A DNA stretch of 63,771 bases. It comes from Candidatus Alistipes stercoravium. GTDB lineage: Bacteria; Bacteroidota; Bacteroidia; Bacteroidales; Rikenellaceae. Made by a program: the position numbers and the translations under genes. Each line of letters starts with the position of its first letter. Position 1 is the first letter of the stretch. Positions 53,689 through 62,816 of this stretch are shown here, one piece after another. The stretch lies in NCBI GenBank assembly GCA_019119615.1, contig DWWQ01000010.1, positions 1 to 63,771 of the forward strand, written 5' to 3'. The notes beneath the pieces are model-generated. The model saw only the letters and a program-made list of their open reading frames with translations. It did no database searches and had not been told where the DNA came from.

Positions 53689-55935
53689 TTATTCGGAAAT
53701 TTCCGCAGCGGCGAGATCGTACCAGAGCGCCGGCTCGGGTCCCATCTCGAACTCGAGCACGCCGCCCTGCATCACCGCCTCATGCGAAATGTAGGGTTTG
53801 TCGTAGGGTTGTCCGTTGAGCCGCACGCCCTGCACATAGCGGTTTTCGGGCGCGAAGTTCTTCGCCTCGACGGTGAACGTACCGCCAGGCACGGCAATCT
53901 GCACCCGCTCGAAGTAGGGCGCGCCGAACCAGTAGCGGCCGCCGGCGGGCTCCACCTCGTAGAAGCCCATCGACGAGAGGACGTACCAGGCCGACATCTG
54001 GCCCACATCCTCGTTGCCCGAAAGACCGTCGGGCTGGTCGTGGTAGAGCGTCGAGAGCACCTCGCGCACGCGGTCGGCCGTCTTCCACGGCTCGCCGAGC
54101 ATCGTGTAGAGGTAAAGTACATGGTGGCTCGGCTCATTGCCGTGGGCATACTGGCCGATCAGGCCCGAGATGTCGGGCGAGGTCTCGGCCCCCTCGACCA
54201 CCGAGCTGACCGTGAAGAGCGAGTCGAGCTTCGCGATCATCGCCTCGCGCGAGCCGAAGCAGGCCTGCAGGCCGGCCACATCATGCGGCACAAGCCAGGT
54301 ATACTGCCAGGCATTGCCCTCGCAGTAGTCGTCGGCGCGGTGCGTCGAGGCAAAGGGGTTGAAGGGCGTGCGCCAGCCGCCCTTCGCGTCGCGGCCGCGC
54401 ATGAAGCCCGTCACGGGATCGAAATAGTTGCGGTACGAATGGCTGCGCTCCGTGAAGTAACGGGCATCGTCGTCCTTGCCCAGTGCCTCGGCGGCCCGTG
54501 CGGCGGCACCGTCGGCCAGGGCATACTCCATGTCGTAGGCCACCGCCTCGTTGAAGAGGTCGCACGGGATGTAGCCGTGTTTCATGCGCAGGCCGTTGCC
54601 GCGATCGGGGTTCATCGCCGTTTTGCGGATCGCCTCGAAGGCCTGCCCGCGGTCGAAGCCGCCGATTCCCTTCACGATGGCGTCGGCCACCACGGGAATG
54701 CCCGGATTGCCCACCATGCAGTCCGTCTCGTTGCCCCAGAGGTGCCATACGGGAAGGCGCCCCTGCTCGTCGGCGATCGCCAGCATCGTGCAGATGATGT
54801 CGGGCATCCGGTCGGGATGGAGGATCGTCATCAGCGGCATCGCCGCGCGGTAGGTATCCCACAGCGAGAAGGTCGTATAGGTCTTGTGGCCGGGGTTCGT
54901 GCGCACCTGGCCGTCGGCACCGCGGTAGTCGCCGTTCACGTCGCAGAACTCCGACGGGGCGACCATCGTATGGTAGAGCGCCGTATAGAAGATGCGCTTG
55001 GCCGCCTCGTCCTGCGTCTCGATCCGCACCTTGCCGAGTTCCGCCTCCCAGGCCGCCGTGGCCGCGGCCGCCGTGGCATCGAAGTCCCAGCCGGGAAGCT
55101 CCGCCGCGAGGTTGGCGGCGGCACCTTCGGCACTCACGGGCGAGAGAGCCACTTTCACGAGCAGCGGCTCGCTTTCGGTCGTATCGAAATCAACCCTTGC
55201 GTAACGGGCCGCCGTACCGGCCTCGGACGTCTCGCCCGGCTGCAGGAAGGTGATCCCCTTCACGGGCTTCGAGAATTCGGCCACGAACCAGACCTTCTGG
55301 TCCTTGGCCCAGCCCGACGAGTAGCGCCAGCCGCTCAGGCGCGTGCTGTCGTCCGAAAGACAGAATCCCGTATCGGTGGCCTTGTCCCAGCAGCCGCCGT
55401 TCTCCAGGTCGAAGACCAGCGCCGCCTCGTCCGACGTCGGGAAGGCATAGCGGTGGAATCCCACGCGGGGCGTGGCCGTCATCTCGGCCGTAACGCCGTA
55501 GCGGGTCAGCGGCACCGAATAGTACCCCGGGCGCACGACCTCCTTCGTACGGTCGGCATAGGACCAGAGGCCCGACTGCGGATCCTCCTCGACGCCGCGG
55601 GCGTAGGTTACCTCCCCCACGACGGGCATCACCGTAACGTCGAACAGGTCGCCGATGCCCGTACCGCTCAAATGCGTGTGCGAGAATCCGATGACCGTCG
55701 AATCCGACTGGTGGTAGCCCGAGCACCAGTCCCACTCCTGCGGGATGCTCGTGGGGCCGAGCTGCACCATGCCGAAGGGAACGTTCGCCCCGACGAAGAC
55801 ATGTCCGTGGCCGCCCGTGCCGATTTTGGGATCGACCCAGCGGGTCAGCGACTCCTCTCCGGAGGTTGCCGGAGTGCCGCAGGCGCCGGCGAGCATGAGG
55901 GCCGCAACCGGCAGAAGGCTGTATAACCGTTTCAT
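53689..55935 (-). CDS. GH92 alpha-mannosidase lipoprotein, typical motifs
   Basis: A 748-aa exo-alpha-mannosidase (start MKRLYSLLPVAALML; an ATG 6 bp upstream is also possible) with a lipobox LAGAC near residue 19. The canonical acid motif WGNETDCMVGN, the HGNEPSHH substrate motif and the GNEDVGQMSAWYVLSSMGFY base region are all present. The N-terminal domain starts WVDPKIGTGGHGHVF, as in secreted GH92 enzymes that trim alpha-1,2 or alpha-1,3 mannose. It is the middle of three GH92 genes, within 10 bp of both neighbours. Confidence 0.92.
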   Translation of the reverse strand: MKRLYSLLPVAALMLAGACGTPATSGEESLTRWVDPKIGTGGHGHVFVGANVPFGMVQLGPTSIPQEWDWCSGYHQSDSTVIGFSHTHLSGTGIGDLFDVTVMPVVGEVTYARGVEEDPQSGLWSYADRTKEVVRPGYYSVPLTRYGVTAEMTATPRVGFHRYAFPTSDEAALVFDLENGGCWDKATDTGFCLSDDSTRLSGWRYSSGWAKDQKVWFVAEFSKPVKGITFLQPGETSEAGTAARYARVDFDTTESEPLLVKVALSPVSAEGAAANLAAELPGWDFDATAAAATAAWEAELGKVRIETQDEAAKRIFYTALYHTMVAPSEFCDVNGDYRGADGQVRTNPGHKTYTTFSLWDTYRAAMPLMTILHPDRMPDIICTMLAIADEQGRLPVWHLWGNETDCMVGNPGIPVVADAIVKGIGGFDRGQAFEAIRKTAMNPDRGNGLRMKHGYIPCDLFNEAVAYDMEYALADGAAARAAEALGKDDDARYFTERSHSYRNYFDPVTGFMRGRDAKGGWRTPFNPFASTHRADDYCEGNAWQYTWLVPHDVAGLQACFGSREAMIAKLDSLFTVSSVVEGAETSPDISGLIGQYAHGNEPSHHVLYLYTMLGEPWKTADRVREVLSTLYHDQPDGLSGNEDVGQMSAWYVLSSMGFYEVEPAGGRYWFGAPYFERVQIAVPGGTFTVEAKNFAPENRYVQGVRLNGQPYDKPYISHEAVMQGGVLEFEMGPEPALWYDLAAAEISE

Positions 55936-55942
55936 AACCATA

Positions 55943-58210
55943 TTATTTGCTGTTTTCGAGTTCAAAGGTCAGATGTCCGCCCGAGAGCAGTTCGTCGTGC
56001 GAGATGCGGTATTTGCCGAGCCGCTTGCCGCCGAGCGTCATGCGGCGGATGTATCCGGCATCGGGCGCCGTGCGGTCGGCCTCGATGACCAGCTCGCCGC
56101 GCGGCGTGTCGATCTCCACGCGGTCGAAGGTCGGGGCCGTGAGCGTATAATAGGGCTCGCCCGGACAGTCGGGATAGAGTCCCATCATCGAGAAGACGGC
56201 CCAGGCCGACATCGTTCCCGTATCGTCGTTGCCGGGGATGCCGTCGGGCTGCGTGGTGAAGTACTTCCCGAGCAGACGCGCCACCTCGCGCTGCGTGCGC
56301 CACTCCTCGCCCGGGAAACGGCTGAAGAGGTAGGCATAGGCGATGTCGGGTTCGTTGGCCGGGTCGTAGAGCCCCTTGTCGAAGACCGTCTGGAGCTTCT
56401 CGACGAACTTGCGGCGGCCGCCCATCAGGCGGGCCAGCCCCTCGACGTCGTGCGGGACATAGAACGTATAGTTCCAGGCCGAGCCCTCGTGGAAGCCGGG
56501 TGCGGCCGTAAAGTTCTCGCCGGCCTTCGGGTCGAACGGCGTGAGGAACGTTCCGTCCATGTTGATCGGACGCAGCGTGCCGAACTCCCTGTCGTAATAG
56601 TGGCGGTAGCCCAGCGAGCGCTCGCGGAAGAGCTGCGCGTCGTCGTCATGTCCGAGTGCCGCGGCCAGCAGCGAGAGCGCATGATCGGCGATGTAGTACT
56701 CCAGGGCATGCGACACGGAGGTGTCGCCCGCCAGATCCTTGGCATAGAAGCCCAGCGGCACATAGCCCCGCTCGATGTAGGGGTCGATGTCGGGCCGCAG
56801 GGGATTCTGCGCTCCGGGGGTCGTCGCCGACTTGATGAAGGCCTCGTAGGCCGTCTCGATATCGAAGTCGCGGAGCCCCTTGAGCCAGGTATCCGTAATG
56901 ACCGGGATGGCCGGGTCGCCCTCCATGGTGAAGGTCTCGCGGCCGTAAAGCTCCCACTTGGGCATCCACCCCCACTCGCGGTACATGCCGATCATCGAGC
57001 GCACCATGTCCGTCTGCCGTTCGGGATAGACCAGCGTCAGGAGCTGGTGGACGTTGCGGTAGGTGTCCCACAGCGAGAAGACCGTATAGCGGTCGCCCTC
57101 CTCCGAGAGGCCCACGCCTCCGGGCGTCTCCATGAGCGGATATTCGCCGTTCACGTCGCTTAGGAGGTTGGGATGGATCAGCGCATGGTAGAGCCCCGTG
57201 TAGAAGACCCGCTTCTGGGCGTCGGTGCCGCCCTCGACGCGGATGCGGCCCAGGTCGTCGTTCCACCGCCGGCGGGCCGCCGCACGGAGCGCATCGAACG
57301 AGCTGCCTGCGGGCTGCTCGGCCTCGAGGTTCCGCCGGGCGTTCTCCATCGAGACGAACGAGATGCCCATGCGCACCTCAATCTGCTCGCCGGGCGTCAG
57401 GTCATCGTAGGTGAACCAGTAGCCGATATCGTCGCCCGCCAGTTCGCGGCCGTAGCGCGTGTAGAGCTTGTACTTGCCGTTGTCGGGGGTCCACTCGGCC
57501 TCAACGCCCGTCATCGGACGCTGCTTCTTCCAGTAGCCCGACGCCGTGGGCGCCTTCGAGACGCGCAGGACGAAGTAGATCGGGAAGACCGCCTGCGGGT
57601 TGTAGCAGAAGGTGCCCAGCAGGCGCATGCCCTCGATCTCGCGGTCGTTCACGCGGCGCACCATCGCACCGGTCTCGTTCGTGAGGCCCTCGCCCAGGTT
57701 CAACAGGATATGCCCCGTCCCTTCGGGGAAGGTGTAGCGCTCGGCCGAGCTGCGCGGCGTGGCCGTCGCCTCGATGCGGATGCCGTATTTGGCCAGCGTC
57801 GCGGCGTAGTAGCCCGGCGTGGCCACCTCGTCGCCGTACTCCGAGCCGTAGTTACGGTAGTCCACATCCAACTCGCCGCACGTCGGCATCGTCAGCAGGG
57901 CCCCCATCTCGGGGCATCCCACGCCGCTCAACGCCCCGTGGGCCATTCCCGTGAAGAACTTGTTGTGGTACTCGTAGGGCGTGGACCACCAGCGGGCGTC
58001 CTTGTCGTAGAGGTTCTTGTCGGAGCCCATGACGTTGAACGGCACGACCGACATCATGCCGTTCGGGCAGAGGGCTCCGGGATTCGTCGTGCCGAAGTTG
58101 GTCGTCCCGATGAAGGGATCGACCCAGTCGGCGGGTTCCTGCGCCCGCACCGGAGCGCAGAAAAGAGCTGCGGCGAGCGCCACAGCAGGAAGCGTTCGTC
58201 GCAGACTCAT
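55943..58210 (-). CDS. GH92 alpha-mannosidase, periplasmic
   Basis: A 755-aa protein with a type I signal peptide (ending APVRAQ). The start at 58210 overlaps the GH130 stop by 1 bp (TGATG) and fits the signal peptide; the frame is open further upstream but runs through GH130. The acid motif is YGRETFTMEGD, with Glu retained. The base region is GNDDTGTMSAWAVFSMMGLY, and the substrate motif is the variant ANEPDIAYAYLF. These differences from the neighbouring GH92 suggest a different linkage preference. Confidence 0.92.
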   Translation of the reverse strand: MSLRRTLPAVALAAALFCAPVRAQEPADWVDPFIGTTNFGTTNPGALCPNGMMSVVPFNVMGSDKNLYDKDARWWSTPYEYHNKFFTGMAHGALSGVGCPEMGALLTMPTCGELDVDYRNYGSEYGDEVATPGYYAATLAKYGIRIEATATPRSSAERYTFPEGTGHILLNLGEGLTNETGAMVRRVNDREIEGMRLLGTFCYNPQAVFPIYFVLRVSKAPTASGYWKKQRPMTGVEAEWTPDNGKYKLYTRYGRELAGDDIGYWFTYDDLTPGEQIEVRMGISFVSMENARRNLEAEQPAGSSFDALRAAARRRWNDDLGRIRVEGGTDAQKRVFYTGLYHALIHPNLLSDVNGEYPLMETPGGVGLSEEGDRYTVFSLWDTYRNVHQLLTLVYPERQTDMVRSMIGMYREWGWMPKWELYGRETFTMEGDPAIPVITDTWLKGLRDFDIETAYEAFIKSATTPGAQNPLRPDIDPYIERGYVPLGFYAKDLAGDTSVSHALEYYIADHALSLLAAALGHDDDAQLFRERSLGYRHYYDREFGTLRPINMDGTFLTPFDPKAGENFTAAPGFHEGSAWNYTFYVPHDVEGLARLMGGRRKFVEKLQTVFDKGLYDPANEPDIAYAYLFSRFPGEEWRTQREVARLLGKYFTTQPDGIPGNDDTGTMSAWAVFSMMGLYPDCPGEPYYTLTAPTFDRVEIDTPRGELVIEADRTAPDAGYIRRMTLGGKRLGKYRISHDELLSGGHLTFELENSK

Positions 58211-59217
58211 CACAGGATGCTGTTTTTCTTCGTGAATTCGACGATTTCGGGAATGTATCCGAAGGCGAGGCCCGTTACCGTGTCGGCACATCCGTAGTAG
58301 ACGGCCACGCGGCCCGTTTCGGGATCGTGCAGCGCCGCGCAGGGGAACGTTACGTTGGGCACGTCGCCCATGCACTCGTACGTCTCGCGCGGGGAGATCA
58401 GATACGGACCGCTGCGGGCCAGCACCTTCCACGGCTCCTCCAGGTCGAGCAGCGCCGAGCCGAAGGCATAGACATAGCCGTTGCACGAACGCAGCACGCC
58501 GTGGTAGAAGAGCAGCCACCCCTCGCTCGTCTCGATGGGCACGGGGCCCGCGCCGATCTTCATGCACTGCCAGGCGCTCTGCTCGAAGGCCGCGGGCGAC
58601 ATGACATGGCGGTGGCGGCCCCAGTAGACCATGTCGGGCGACTCCGAATAGAAGATGTCGCCGAAGGGGGTATGCCCCGTGTCGCTCGGACGCGAGAGCA
58701 TCGCGAACTTGCCGCCGATCTTGCGCGGGAACATCACGCCGTTGCGGTTGTAGGGCAGGAAGGCGTTCTCCAGCTGGTGGAAGGTCTCGAAATCGGTCGT
58801 CCAGGCGATGCCGATCGTCGGGCCGTGGTAGCCGTTGCACCACGTTACATAGTACTTGTCGTCGATCTTCGCCACGCGGGGATCATAGCCGTAGACCCAT
58901 TCGGCCACCTCCGGGTCGGCACCCTCGAGGTGGAAATCCGCCTCCTGGATCTCCCAGTCGATGCCGTTCACCGAGAAGCCGACATGGATGCGCATGCGGC
59001 GGTTCGTGTCGTCGCAGCGGAAGACGCCGGCGTAATTGTACTTGCCCTTCTTGAAGGGTACGACAGCCGAGTTGAAGATCGAATTCGACGTCGAAAGCGC
59101 ATAACGGCCGATAATCGGGTTGGCCGAATAACGCCACATGACCTCTTTGGAGCCTGCGGGACGCTCCTCCCACGGCATCCCGGGCAGCGCCGGGCCCGTT
59201 ATTTTCAGATTTGCCAT
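58210..59217 (-). CDS. GH130 beta-mannoside phosphorylase
   Basis: A 335-aa five-bladed propeller enzyme with no signal peptide, so cytoplasmic. GH130 features include [40 protein letters not shown] with the catalytic Asp region, and [20 protein letters not shown]. Family enzymes phosphorolyse beta-mannosides to mannose 1-phosphate. Next to GH92, GH20 and an MFS transporter, the best guess is a mannosyl-1,4-N-acetylglucosamine phosphorylase acting on the N-glycan core disaccharide. The subfamily was not verified. Confidence 0.92.
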   Translation of the reverse strand: MANLKITGPALPGMPWEERPAGSKEVMWRYSANPIIGRYALSTSNSIFNSAVVPFKKGKYNYAGVFRCDDTNRRMRIHVGFSVNGIDWEIQEADFHLEGADPEVAEWVYGYDPRVAKIDDKYYVTWCNGYHGPTIGIAWTTDFETFHQLENAFLPYNRNGVMFPRKIGGKFAMLSRPSDTGHTPFGDIFYSESPDMVYWGRHRHVMSPAAFEQSAWQCMKIGAGPVPIETSEGWLLFYHGVLRSCNGYVYAFGSALLDLEEPWKVLARSGPYLISPRETYECMGDVPNVTFPCAALHDPETGRVAVYYGCADTVTGLAFGYIPEIVEFTKKNSIL

Positions 59218-59251
59218 AACTTCGATGGTTTTGTTATAAGTATGTTTTCAA

Positions 59252-61318
59252 TCAGTTCACAACAATCTCGTCAATGAAGATCCAGCCGCCGGCATTGCCG
59301 TGGAAGGCCGCATGACAGCGGACATAACGCGCCTGCGCGCTGCCCTCCCAGCCGAAGGCCCGGCACTGGAGCTTCGGATCGTCGAACGGGAGGTCGTTGA
59401 GCTCCTCGCCCAGCACGGTGAAGTGCTCACCGTCCTCCGACACGGAGATCTCGACGCTCCTGGGCAGTCCGATCAGCGCGGAGTGCCACTGCAGGAAGTC
59501 GGCCTTCACCTCGCGGATCGCCTTCACGGCGCCGAGGTCGATCGTCGCCTCGAAATCCCTGTTCAGGAAGCCCTGCCAGCGGTAGCCGTAGTTCCACGGC
59601 CCGAACCAGCCGTCGGTAAGCGATCCCTCGCCGTCGGCCGGGTAGCTCTCGTACCACTCCGCGCCGTAGCTCACGGGGCATCCCAGCGCCAGATGCTTCA
59701 CCTGCTTGAGGGCCTCGGGACGCTCCGCACGCTCCGATGCGGCCTGATCGAAGGTATTGTACCCCTCCGCGCGCGCCGTCTCAATGCGGAGCAGCGCCCG
59801 GCGGTGGAAATCGTCGTAATCCTTCCGTTCGGGTGCGGTCCACGCCACCTCGGCCAGGGCGAACATGCGCGGGTAGAGCATGTACTCGGCATGTTCGCCC
59901 GTCGGGACATACTCGGTCCACAGGTTGGCCTGCACGCCCAGCACATTCTCGCGGCCCACCATATCCTCGGGAGCCGGCTCGCACATGTAGACCTTCGGCA
60001 GCGGCAGCGAACCCTCGAGCGCCTTGGGCTCGGTCGAGGGGTTGCCCTGATACTTGTCCAGATAGCAGTAGCTGCCCGGCGTCATCACCACGGGATGACC
60101 CGAAGCGGCCGCCTTGCGGCCGCCCGACATGCCGCGCCACGACATCACCGCGGCGTTGGGAGCCAGACCGCCCTGCAGGATCTCGTCCCAGCCCAGGAGC
60201 TTGCGTCCGTGGGCATTGAGGAAAGCCTCAACGCGGTGCACGGCGTAGCTCTGAAGCTCGTCGAGGTCCTTCAACCCCTCGCACTGCATCCGCGCGCGGC
60301 ACTTCGGGCAGGTGGCCCAACCCTTTTTCGTGGCCTCGTCGCCGCCGATGTGGATATACTCCGAAGGGAAGAGCTCCATGACCTCCGCGAGAACATTCTC
60401 CAGGAACTCGAAGGTCTTGTCGTTGCCGATGCACAGATCGTCATAGACGTAAGGCTTCCCGGCGCACGACAACTCGGGATAGACCGCCAGGACCTCCTCC
60501 GAATGGCCGGGCATCTCGATCTCGGGGATCACCGTGATGTGCAGCGAATCGGCGTAGGCCACCACCTCGCGGATCTCCTCCTTGGTATAGAAGCCGCCGT
60601 AGGCATTCGGATCCTCCTTGCGGCCATAGGGACGGCGTCCGGCATCGAGCCACTCCTGCCACGGCTCGACCGCACGCCAGGCGGCAATCTCCGTCAGCTC
60701 GGGATAGCGGTCGATCTCGATGCGCCAGCCGCCGCCGTCGGTCAGATGCCAGTGCAGGCGGTTGAGTTTGAGCGAGGCCATCATCCGCAGCTGTTTTTTC
60801 ACAAACTCCTTGCCGAAGAAGTGGCGCGACTCGTCGAGATGCATACCGCGGTAGCCGAAGCGCGGCGCATCGACGATGCGCTGGGCCGGGATTTTATCCC
60901 CATAGTGGCTGCGAAGCTGCAGCAGGGTCTGCAACCCATAGAAGAGACCCGCCTCACCGCGTGCCCTGACTACCGCACCCTCGGGAAGGACCGAAAGTTC
61001 ATACCCCTCCTCCGAGGCGGGCACGCCCTCCTCCGACGAAAGGACAAAACGCAGGGCGGCATCCTCCGCCATCTCCGCCGCCGGCAGCGGCGTCGTCCGC
61101 AGAGAGGCGGCCAATGCGTCGGCAACCGCCTCCGGGGTGTCGAACGCCACGGTAAGCGGCGTCGGGATCCGGAAGGTTCCGGGACATTTCTCGATCGTGG
61201 CGGGCCGGGGTATGACAACCTCGGCATACTCGGGAGATCCGCCGCAGGAGACGGCCGAGAGCGACAATACGGCGCCGGCAAGACCGGCAATCAGGAGAGC
61301 GAAGCGTGTTTTCTTCAT
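59252..61318 (-). CDS. GH20 beta-N-acetylhexosaminidase lipoprotein
   Basis: Releases terminal GlcNAc or GalNAc. The 688-aa product (start MKKTRFALLIAG at 61318) has a lipoprotein signal ending SAVSC. The GH20 N-terminal domain covers about 35-155 and the TIM barrel about 155-510, with GYRGMHLDESRHFFGKEFV, the catalytic Asp-Glu pair HIGGDEATKKGW near residue 325 and MSWRGMSGG. A C-terminal discoidin/F5-8-type carbohydrate-binding domain covers about 560-688. It lies between the MFS and GH130 genes of the mannose operon and would remove antenna GlcNAc from N-glycans. Confidence 0.95.
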   Translation of the reverse strand: MKKTRFALLIAGLAGAVLSLSAVSCGGSPEYAEVVIPRPATIEKCPGTFRIPTPLTVAFDTPEAVADALAASLRTTPLPAAEMAEDAALRFVLSSEEGVPASEEGYELSVLPEGAVVRARGEAGLFYGLQTLLQLRSHYGDKIPAQRIVDAPRFGYRGMHLDESRHFFGKEFVKKQLRMMASLKLNRLHWHLTDGGGWRIEIDRYPELTEIAAWRAVEPWQEWLDAGRRPYGRKEDPNAYGGFYTKEEIREVVAYADSLHITVIPEIEMPGHSEEVLAVYPELSCAGKPYVYDDLCIGNDKTFEFLENVLAEVMELFPSEYIHIGGDEATKKGWATCPKCRARMQCEGLKDLDELQSYAVHRVEAFLNAHGRKLLGWDEILQGGLAPNAAVMSWRGMSGGRKAAASGHPVVMTPGSYCYLDKYQGNPSTEPKALEGSLPLPKVYMCEPAPEDMVGRENVLGVQANLWTEYVPTGEHAEYMLYPRMFALAEVAWTAPERKDYDDFHRRALLRIETARAEGYNTFDQAASERAERPEALKQVKHLALGCPVSYGAEWYESYPADGEGSLTDGWFGPWNYGYRWQGFLNRDFEATIDLGAVKAIREVKADFLQWHSALIGLPRSVEISVSEDGEHFTVLGEELNDLPFDDPKLQCRAFGWEGSAQARYVRCHAAFHGNAGGWIFIDEIVVN

Positions 61319-61350
61319 GTTTTGCTTGGGTAAACGGATTTTATCGGTTT

Positions 61351-62646
61351 TTATTTCTTTTCGTCGGGGTAGGTGAAGGGGATCAGACGCGTCATGACAA
61401 AGGCGGGGATCGTAGTCAGCATCACCACCAGGAAGAAGACCTTGTATCCGAGCCAGTCGCTCAGATAGCCCGAGACGGCGCCGGTGAGCATCACCGAGAG
61501 GTTCATGATGCCCGAAGCGAAGGCGTAGTGGGCCATCTGATGCTTGCCGGGGGCCACCTGCTGCATCATGAAGAGCGTGAGACCCACGAAGCCGAATCCG
61601 TAGCCGAAGTACTCCAGCACGATGCCGCCGGCGATGAACCACATCGACGAGGGCTGGAAGAAGGCCAGCAGGGCGTAGACCACGAACGGGACGTTGAAGA
61701 TGCAACAGAGCGTGAAGAGCGTACGGCGCAGGCCGCGTGCGGCGATGTAGTAGCCCGCAAGCAGCGATCCGAGCAGGAAGGCCCCGGCGCCGAACGTGCC
61801 GTAGTAGAGGCCGATCTGCTGGTTCGAGAGACCGAGGCCCCCGACCGCCGTATCGGCCTTGAGGAAGAGCGGCACGATCTTCATGACGAAACCCTCGCCC
61901 AGACGGTAGAGGATGATGAAGGCGATGTAGTACCAGATGTGCTTCTTGGCAAAGAAGGCGACGATCACTTCGCGCAGCCCCCGCAGGCCCTCACGCAGCG
62001 AATGCTTCTCGGCGGCGGCACCGCCCGACGGAAGCATCTTCGCATGGTAGAGTCCGATCAGCACAAGCAAACCGCAGAGGATGGCCAGCACGACGGTCCA
62101 CGCATGTACATATGCGTCGAACGAAGCGGCTCCCGCCGCGGAGCTCCGCTCATAAAGCCACCCGGCGAACCAAACCAGACCGCCCGTGGCCACCAGTTTG
62201 GCCAGGTTGTAGAAGGCGCCCTGCCAGCCGATATACTTGGCCTGGTCGCGCGTCGAGAGCTCCGACATGTAGACGCCGTCGGCGGCAATGTCATGCGTCG
62301 CGCCGCTGAAGGCCACGACGGCAAAGACGGCGATCGTTACGGCGAAGAACGACGGCAGATGCAGGGACAACGCCGCCACGCCGAACATCACGCCGCTCAA
62401 CAGCTGCGTGGCGACGACAAAAAACTTTTTCGTGCGGAAAAGCTCCAGGAAGGGGCTCCAGAGGAATTTGATCGTCCACGGCCACATGATCAGCGAGGTC
62501 CAGAAGGCGATCTGCGCATCCTGAATCCCGAGATCCTTGAACATCACGGCCGACACCATATTCAACACCACGAAGGGCAGTCCCATGGCAAAATAGAGGC
62601 TCGGGACCCAGGCCAACGGGGAAACGATACGTCTGGTCTTGTTCAT
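61351..62646 (-). CDS. MFS sugar transporter
   Basis: A 431-aa inner-membrane carrier with 12 predicted helices (start MNKTRRIVSPLAWVPSLYFAMG). It resembles AmpG-like and oligosaccharide MFS carriers: WPWTIKFLWSPFLELF near residue 60, then ATHDIAADGVYMSEL near 125. As first gene of the operon with a cytoplasmic GH130, it probably imports the N-glycan core disaccharide or a related mannoside. Exact substrate is inferred from context. Confidence 0.88.
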   Translation of the reverse strand: MNKTRRIVSPLAWVPSLYFAMGLPFVVLNMVSAVMFKDLGIQDAQIAFWTSLIMWPWTIKFLWSPFLELFRTKKFFVVATQLLSGVMFGVAALSLHLPSFFAVTIAVFAVVAFSGATHDIAADGVYMSELSTRDQAKYIGWQGAFYNLAKLVATGGLVWFAGWLYERSSAAGAASFDAYVHAWTVVLAILCGLLVLIGLYHAKMLPSGGAAAEKHSLREGLRGLREVIVAFFAKKHIWYYIAFIILYRLGEGFVMKIVPLFLKADTAVGGLGLSNQQIGLYYGTFGAGAFLLGSLLAGYYIAARGLRRTLFTLCCIFNVPFVVYALLAFFQPSSMWFIAGGIVLEYFGYGFGFVGLTLFMMQQVAPGKHQMAHYAFASGIMNLSVMLTGAVSGYLSDWLGYKVFFLVVMLTTIPAFVMTRLIPFTYPDEKK

Positions 62647-62677
62647 CGAAGAAGGTTCATTACAAGGTTTTGGTGAA

Positions 62678-62685
62678 CAAAGATA
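62678..62685 (-). promoter_or_regulatory. -7 box of the mannose/N-glycan operon
   Basis: On the minus strand this reads TATCTTTG, matching TAnnTTTG, 31 bp before the MFS start. No -33 TTTG is seen, which would fit a promoter needing an activator. Confidence 0.55.
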
Positions 62686-62750
62686 CGCATTTTCCCGGGA
62701 CTTTCCGAGGCTTTCCGGCGTAAAATCGCACACAGAGTGAAAGGCTTACG

Positions 62751-62794
62751 AAAAAGTGCGTCCGAAGCCCCTTGAAAGGGGCTTCGGACGCACT
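62751..62794 (-). terminator. intrinsic terminator after pyrB
   Basis: Positions 62755-62794 hold a perfect 19-bp inverted repeat with only 2 nt between the arms, followed on the minus strand by TTTTTCG. It begins 22 bp past the pyrB stop. Confidence 0.9.
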
Positions 62795-62816
62795 GCTGGT
62801 CCTTTCCAACCGGGGA

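Noticed and set aside
53689..58210. Possibility that two of the GH92 genes are a recent tandem duplication
   Set aside because: The products share family motifs but differ throughout in sequence, signal type and active-site variants, so duplication is ancient or they were acquired separately.
58211..58843. N-terminal extension of the third GH92 gene into GH130
   Set aside because: The frame stays open upstream, but a signal peptide begins at 58210 and the upstream part is the wrong frame of GH130.
61319..61705. N-terminal extension of the GH20 gene into the MFS gene
   Set aside because: The lipoprotein signal peptide begins at 61318; the extension is out-of-frame MFS sequence.
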